A stretch of DNA of 64,000 nt from Neisseria perflava (GTDB lineage Bacteria > Pseudomonadota > Gammaproteobacteria > Burkholderiales > Neisseriaceae). The notes under the pieces are model-generated. The model did not search any database and was not told the DNA's origin. It saw only the letters and a list, made by a program, of their open reading frames with translations. The stretch lies in the NCBI RefSeq assembly GCF_019334725.1, contig NZ_CP079818.1, positions 1,364,001-1,428,000 on the forward strand. Direction: 5' to 3'. Position numbers and translations under genes: made by a program. Numbering within the stretch: position 1 is the first letter of the stretch; each line of letters begins with the position of its first letter. This document shows, piece after piece, positions 60,118 to 64,000 of this stretch.

Positions 60118-60180
60118 AGGCCGTCTGAAACGGTGTAAAGACGAAATCAAAGATTTCTGCCACACCGTTCAGACGGCCTT
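60118..60180. repeat. DUS hairpin between yfaE and nrdB, copy of the satP hairpin
   Basis: AAGGCCGTCTGAAACGGTG ... CACCGTTCAGACGGCCTT with the same inner GAAATCAAAGATTTC as 59735-59800. AG dialect here, AT dialect in the other copy. Confidence 0.75.
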
Positions 60181-60202
60181 GATCATAAAACCGAATGTTC
60201 GA

Positions 60203-61336
60203 TTACAGCTCGAAATCGCCCAAATCGTCGGCATTGACTTCCGAATCAATCTGACCAATCAGGTAAGAGGAAATTTCCACTTCCTGCGGCGCAACCTGTA
60301 CATTGTCAGAAGACAGCCATGCGTTGATCCAAGGAATCGGATTTTGGGTCGCACCTTCAAATCCGGCAGGAAGGCCAACCGCCTGCATACGCAGATTAGT
60401 AATGTATTCAACGTATTGAGCCAGAATTTCTTTATTCAGGCCAATCATCGAACCGTCTTTAAACAGATAGGCCGCCCATTCTTTTTCCTGTTCGGCTGCT
60501 TTTTTGAAGAGATTGAAACACTCGTCCTGCAATTCATTCGCAATTTCAGCCATTTCAGGATCATCGGCACCGGCACGCATCAGGTTGAGCATATGCTGGG
60601 TGCTGGTCAGGTGCAGGGCTTCGTCACGGGCAATCAGCTTGATGATTTTAGCGTTGCCTTCCATCAATTCGCGCTCGGCAAAGGCGAAAGAGCAGGCGAA
60701 TGAAACGTAGAAGCGGATGGCTTCCAATACATTGACGCACATCAGGCAGAGATAGAGCTTTTTCTTCAATTCGCGCAAAGACACGGTAATGAGCTTGCCG
60801 CCGACATTGTGCGTGCCTTCACCCAACAGATTGTAATACTGAGTGTATTCAATCAAATCATCGTAATAGCAGGCAATGTCTTCAGCACGGGCGATGATGT
60901 ATTTGTTTTGCACAATATCATCGAACACGACTGACGGATCATTCACGATATTACGGATGATATGGGTATAGCTGCGTGAGTGGATGGTTTCGCTGAAGCT
61001 CCACGTTTCAATCCACGTTTCCAGCTCGGGAATAGACACCAAAGGCAAGAACGCAACATTCGGGCTACGGCCTTGGATCGAATCGAGCAGGGTTTGGTAT
61101 TTCAGATTGCTGATGAAAATATGTTTTTCGTGTTCGGGCAGATTGGCGTAGTCGATACGGTCGCGCGACACGTCGATTTCTTCCGGACGCCAGAAAAACG
61201 ACAGCTGCTTTTCAATTAGTTTTTCAAATACTTCGTATTTCTGCTGGTCATAACGGGCAACATTCACCGGCTGACCAAAAAACATCGGCTCTTTCAGCGC
61301 GTCGTTTTTGGTCTTGGAAAAGGTGCTGTATGACAT
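60203..61336 (-). CDS. nrdB: Class Ia ribonucleotide reductase, beta subunit
   Basis: 377 residues from ATG 61336, which aligns with E. coli NrdB (376); an ATG at 61357 would add seven. Di-iron carboxylate protein with FSETIHSRSYTHII, ERELMEGNAKIIKLIARDEALHLT and C-terminal VGQIDSEVNADDLGDFEL, the tail that docks into NrdA. Holds the tyrosyl radical. yfaE follows; nrdA is upstream but separated by an unrelated AT-rich gene. Confidence 0.96.
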   Translation of the reverse strand: MSYSTFSKTKNDALKEPMFFGQPVNVARYDQQKYEVFEKLIEKQLSFFWRPEEIDVSRDRIDYANLPEHEKHIFISNLKYQTLLDSIQGRSPNVAFLPLVSIPELETWIETWSFSETIHSRSYTHIIRNIVNDPSVVFDDIVQNKYIIARAEDIACYYDDLIEYTQYYNLLGEGTHNVGGKLITVSLRELKKKLYLCLMCVNVLEAIRFYVSFACSFAFAERELMEGNAKIIKLIARDEALHLTSTQHMLNLMRAGADDPEMAEIANELQDECFNLFKKAAEQEKEWAAYLFKDGSMIGLNKEILAQYVEYITNLRMQAVGLPAGFEGATQNPIPWINAWLSSDNVQVAPQEVEISSYLIGQIDSEVNADDLGDFEL

Positions 61337-61436
61337 AGTTAAGTGTTCGCAGGACATAGTGGGCTCTTTTTAGATTAACTTAAAATGGTAATATTAATAT
61401 TGTGAAACTTATCTCTTTTATCTAAAAACATACTTA

Positions 61437-62210
61437 TTAATTATTGAAATCTTTAATATTTTCAATTAATTCAAAACCCTTATTAGCTAACTCTAAAATC
61501 CCCGTAAAACAGGTAACTTTTTTTGCAATTTCTCCCATTTTAGAAAGGAGATTCTTACCAGTTTCTGTATTGCTCATGAATTCTTTATATTCATGATTGA
61601 AATACATATGACCAACAGTATTTTCTAGGGCTTCGATAATAGCTTCAGAACCAGTAATTGCATATTGATCAATGGATTCAATAAGACGCAAAAGATATTT
61701 TAGAATAGAAGACTTAACATTTTCTTCTATATTTTCAGAAATTAATATGTCCTGATATATGCTTTTTATAGAATTATTTATTTCAATTAGTTCACTTTCA
61801 TCAATTTTTCTCAAAAATGAAAGTTGATTTTTTTCAAAATTAGCATCAATAATCTTAACAGAAGAATAAAGATATGAAGTCATATTTTCATCTAAATAAC
61901 AAATGACCTCACCCCATTTTCTATCTAGTTCTACCGATTTACCAAGAAAAAACAATATGTTTCCCATCCAATTCTGACAATGCTCGATATAGTCAGGTTC
62001 ATTTACTTGGAAATAGTTATTAATCTCCTCAATTAAATTTATAACTTTGCTAATCGAAAATAGAATATTACGATCACTAGCTTCATCATTAGTTAGATTT
62101 AAAATCTCCATCCACGCGCCTCTTGAAGTACGAAGTGATGGAACTCCTTTAGCTTTTTTAATAATTTTCAATAATCTTTGTGCTGGATTATCATAATAAG
62201 TATTAGACAT
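61437..62210 (-). CDS. Unknown AT-rich orphan inserted between nrdA and nrdB
   Basis: 257 residues, helix-rich, no signal peptide; a hydrophobic stretch near 225-245 (CFTGILELANKGFELI) is the only possible membrane or packing helix. AT-rich codon use (many Ile, Asn, Lys) unlike the flanking nrd genes. No domain recognised. Its right side is a mucosa-type DUS pair at 62237-62276. Position and composition suggest recent acquisition, possibly a defence or toxin-related gene, but there is no direct sign of function. Confidence 0.65.
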   Translation of the reverse strand: MSNTYYDNPAQRLLKIIKKAKGVPSLRTSRGAWMEILNLTNDEASDRNILFSISKVINLIEEINNYFQVNEPDYIEHCQNWMGNILFFLGKSVELDRKWGEVICYLDENMTSYLYSSVKIIDANFEKNQLSFLRKIDESELIEINNSIKSIYQDILISENIEENVKSSILKYLLRLIESIDQYAITGSEAIIEALENTVGHMYFNHEYKEFMSNTETGKNLLSKMGEIAKKVTCFTGILELANKGFELIENIKDFNN

Positions 62211-62236
62211 TTTCTTCCATCCTTTGTTTTATTTCA

Positions 62237-62276
62237 TTTTCAGACGACCTTTTAAACTCTAAAGGTCGTCTGAAAA
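62237..62276. terminator. GTCGTCTGAA-type pair after nrdA
   Basis: TTTTCAGACGACCTTT and AAAGGTCGTCTGAAAA around TAAACTCT. Ends nrdA and would uncouple it from nrdB. Confidence 0.75.
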
Positions 62277-62285
62277 TCCCCCTTA

Positions 62286-64000
62286 TCAAATCTTACAAGC
62301 CCCACCAGCGCAGCCGTCATCTTGAATATCGGCCTGTGTATCGTCCGCACCGTCTCGGGTGTTGTGGTAGTACAGGGTTTTGACGCCGTATTTGTAGGCG
62401 GTCAGCAGGTCTTTCAGCATTTGTTTCATGGAAACTTTGCTGCCTTCAAATTTGTTCGGGTCGTAGGCGGTATTGGCGGAAATCGATTGATCGACGAATT
62501 TTTGCATTACGCCGACGAGTTTCAGGTAGCCTTCGTTGCCGGGAAGTTGCCACAGGGTTTCGTAGGCATCTTTCAGGGTTTCAAATTCCGGTACGACTTG
62601 TTTCAAAATACCGTCTTTTGATGCTTTAACGCTGACCAGGCCACGTGGAGGCTCGATGCCGTTAGTGGCGTTGGCAATTTGCGAGCTGGTTTCAGACGGC
62701 ATGAGTGCGGTCAGGGTAGAGTTGCGCAGGCCGTATTTGACGATGTCGGCGCGCAGGCTTTCCCAGTCGTAGTGCAAAGGCTCGTTGCACACGGCATCCA
62801 AGTCTTTTTTGTAGGTGTCGATGGGCAGTTTGCCTTGCGAATAAACGGTTTGGTTGAAGAGCGGGCATGCGCTGTATTCTTTGGCAAGGTTTACCGATGC
62901 TTTGAGCAGGTAATACTGCATGGCTTCAAAGGTGCGGTGGGTCAGGCCGAGGGCGGAGTCGTCGCTGTAACGTACGCCGTTTTTTGCCAGATAGTAGGCG
63001 TAGTTGATTACGCCGATGCCGAGTGTGCGGCGGTTCATGGTTGCGGTGCGTGCTGCTGCAACCGGATAGTCTTGATAATCCAGCAGGGCATCAAGTGCGC
63101 GTACGGTCAAATCGGCAAGCTCTTCCAGTTCGTCCAAGTTGTTCAATGCGCCCAAGTTGAAGGCGGATAAGGTACACAAGGCGATTTCGCCTTCTGCATC
63201 GTTGATGTTGTCCAGCGGTTTGGTCGGCAGGGCGATTTCCATGCACAAGTTGGACTGATGAACAGGCGCAACGCGCGGATCAAATGGGCTGTGCGTGTTG
63301 CAGTGGTCAACGTTTTGGATGTAGATACGACCGGTACCGGCACGTTCCTGCATCAGGGTAGAGAACAATTCTGTTGCCGGCAAAGTATGTTTGCGGATGT
63401 TTGGATCTTGCTCGTATTGAGTGTAGAGGCGTTCAAACTCGTCTTGGTCGGCGAAGAAGGCATCATACAAACCCGGAACTTCATTCGGCGAGAACAGGGT
63501 AATATTGCCGCCTTTAATCAAGCGGGTGTACAGCAGGCGGTTGATTTGTACGCCGTAGTCCAGTTGGCGGATACGGTTGTCTTCTACGCCGCGGTTGTTT
63601 TTCAATACCAACAGGCTTTCGGCTTCGATATGCCACAATGGGTAGAACAAGGTTGCCGCGCCGCCGCGTACGCCGCCTTGCGAGCAGGACTTAACGGCCG
63701 CTTGGAACATTTTGAAGAATGGGATACAGCCGGTGTGTTGTGCTTCGCCGCCGCGGATTTCGCTGCCCAAACCGCGGATACGGCCGGCGTTGATGCCGAT
63801 GCCTGCACGCTGGGAAACGTATTTCACAATCGCGCTGGTGGTGGCGTTGATGGAGTCGAGGCTGTCGTCGCATTCAATCAACACGCAGCTTGAGAATTGA
63901 CGGGTAGGCGTACGCACGCCGCTCATGATAGGTGTAGGCAGCGATACTTTGAATGTGGAAACGGCGTCGTAAAAGCGTTTGACGTAATCCAAACGGGTCT
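62286..64000 (-). CDS. nrdA: Class Ia ribonucleotide reductase, alpha subunit (N-terminal part outside window)
   Basis: Open frame to the right edge; about 571 of roughly 760 residues are present. Matches E. coli NrdA: PTRQFSSCVLIEC (redox-active Cys), GINAGRIRGLGSEIRGGEA, NVDHCNTHSPF, ALPTKPLDNINDAEGEIALCTLSAFNLG, MPSETSSQIANATNGIEPPRG, and the C-terminal CAGGACKI, the shuttle Cys pair. Reduces ribonucleotides to deoxyribonucleotides with NrdB. Confidence 0.96.
   Translation of the reverse strand, partial: TRLDYVKRFYDAVSTFKVSLPTPIMSGVRTPTRQFSSCVLIECDDSLDSINATTSAIVKYVSQRAGIGINAGRIRGLGSEIRGGEAQHTGCIPFFKMFQAAVKSCSQGGVRGGAATLFYPLWHIEAESLLVLKNNRGVEDNRIRQLDYGVQINRLLYTRLIKGGNITLFSPNEVPGLYDAFFADQDEFERLYTQYEQDPNIRKHTLPATELFSTLMQERAGTGRIYIQNVDHCNTHSPFDPRVAPVHQSNLCMEIALPTKPLDNINDAEGEIALCTLSAFNLGALNNLDELEELADLTVRALDALLDYQDYPVAAARTATMNRRTLGIGVINYAYYLAKNGVRYSDDSALGLTHRTFEAMQYYLLKASVNLAKEYSACPLFNQTVYSQGKLPIDTYKKDLDAVCNEPLHYDWESLRADIVKYGLRNSTLTALMPSETSSQIANATNGIEPPRGLVSVKASKDGILKQVVPEFETLKDAYETLWQLPGNEGYLKLVGVMQKFVDQSISANTAYDPNKFEGSKVSMKQMLKDLLTAYKYGVKTLYYHNTRDGADDTQADIQDDGCAGGACKI

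Noticed and set aside
1..64000. Many near-identical 10-12 bp repeats, at first like a CRISPR or satellite pattern
   Set aside because: They are DUS copies, dispersed, in inverted pairs at gene ends, without regular spacers.

Overview
This window comes from a Neisseria chromosome, most likely a commensal of the subflava/flavescens/mucosa type. The clearest sign is the DNA uptake sequence (DUS) core GCCGTCTGAA. It occurs dozens of times, usually as inverted pairs just after genes, and mostly in the AG dialect (AGGCCGTCTGAA) rather than the meningococcal AT dialect. A cytosolic NAD-type malate dehydrogenase and a class 1A dihydroorotate dehydrogenase also point away from the meningococcus/gonococcus. 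The species call is an inference.

Almost all of the window is housekeeping. From left to right: typA (partial), the bacterioferritin pair bfrA-bfrB, a methyltransferase, leuA, purE, a CpoB-like lipoprotein, pcnB, rpoD-dnaG, gabD, mdh, phoH, azlC-azlD and rlmB (1-20.4 kb). An accessory stretch follows (20.4-24.5 kb): a frameshifted L-lactate dehydrogenase, a LysR remnant, an AT-rich ATPase + TOPRIM gene pair and a dioxygenase remnant. Then come rluB, pdxH, dut, guaA, gloB, an HNH nuclease cassette, purL, rep, pyrD (class 1A), argD, a toxin-tail/immunity scar, an RlmK-type methyltransferase, rhlE, the leuB/leuD/leuC cluster, gshA, corA, gyrA, uvrC, aroD, satP and the nrd cluster (yfaE, nrdB, an orphan AT-rich gene, nrdA partial).

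Several genes belong to shared pathways. leuA, leuB, leuC and leuD make leucine and azlCD probably exports branched-chain amino acids. purE, purL and guaA serve purine synthesis. dut, nrdA/nrdB/yfaE and pyrD serve deoxynucleotide and pyrimidine supply. dnaG, rep, gyrA and uvrC replicate and repair DNA. rpoD, pcnB, rhlE, rlmB, rluB and the RlmK-type enzyme act in transcription and RNA metabolism.

The observations I rate highest are: (1) LeuA carries an in-frame 80-residue Cro-like helix-turn-helix N-terminus, and a TTAGACA motif is shared by the leuA promoter and the leuC/gshA intergenic region, suggesting a leucine-sensing enzyme-regulator; (2) an overlapping ATPase/TOPRIM pair that looks like a two-gene anti-phage system; (3) three other AT-rich cargo genes (HNH nuclease, immunity protein, nrd-operon orphan) set between DUS repeats, two of them beside the non-native AGGTCGTCTGAA dialect; (4) an Ile codon at GyrA position 91, a known fluoroquinolone-resistance position. 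No tRNA, rRNA, CRISPR array or intact insertion sequence was seen.
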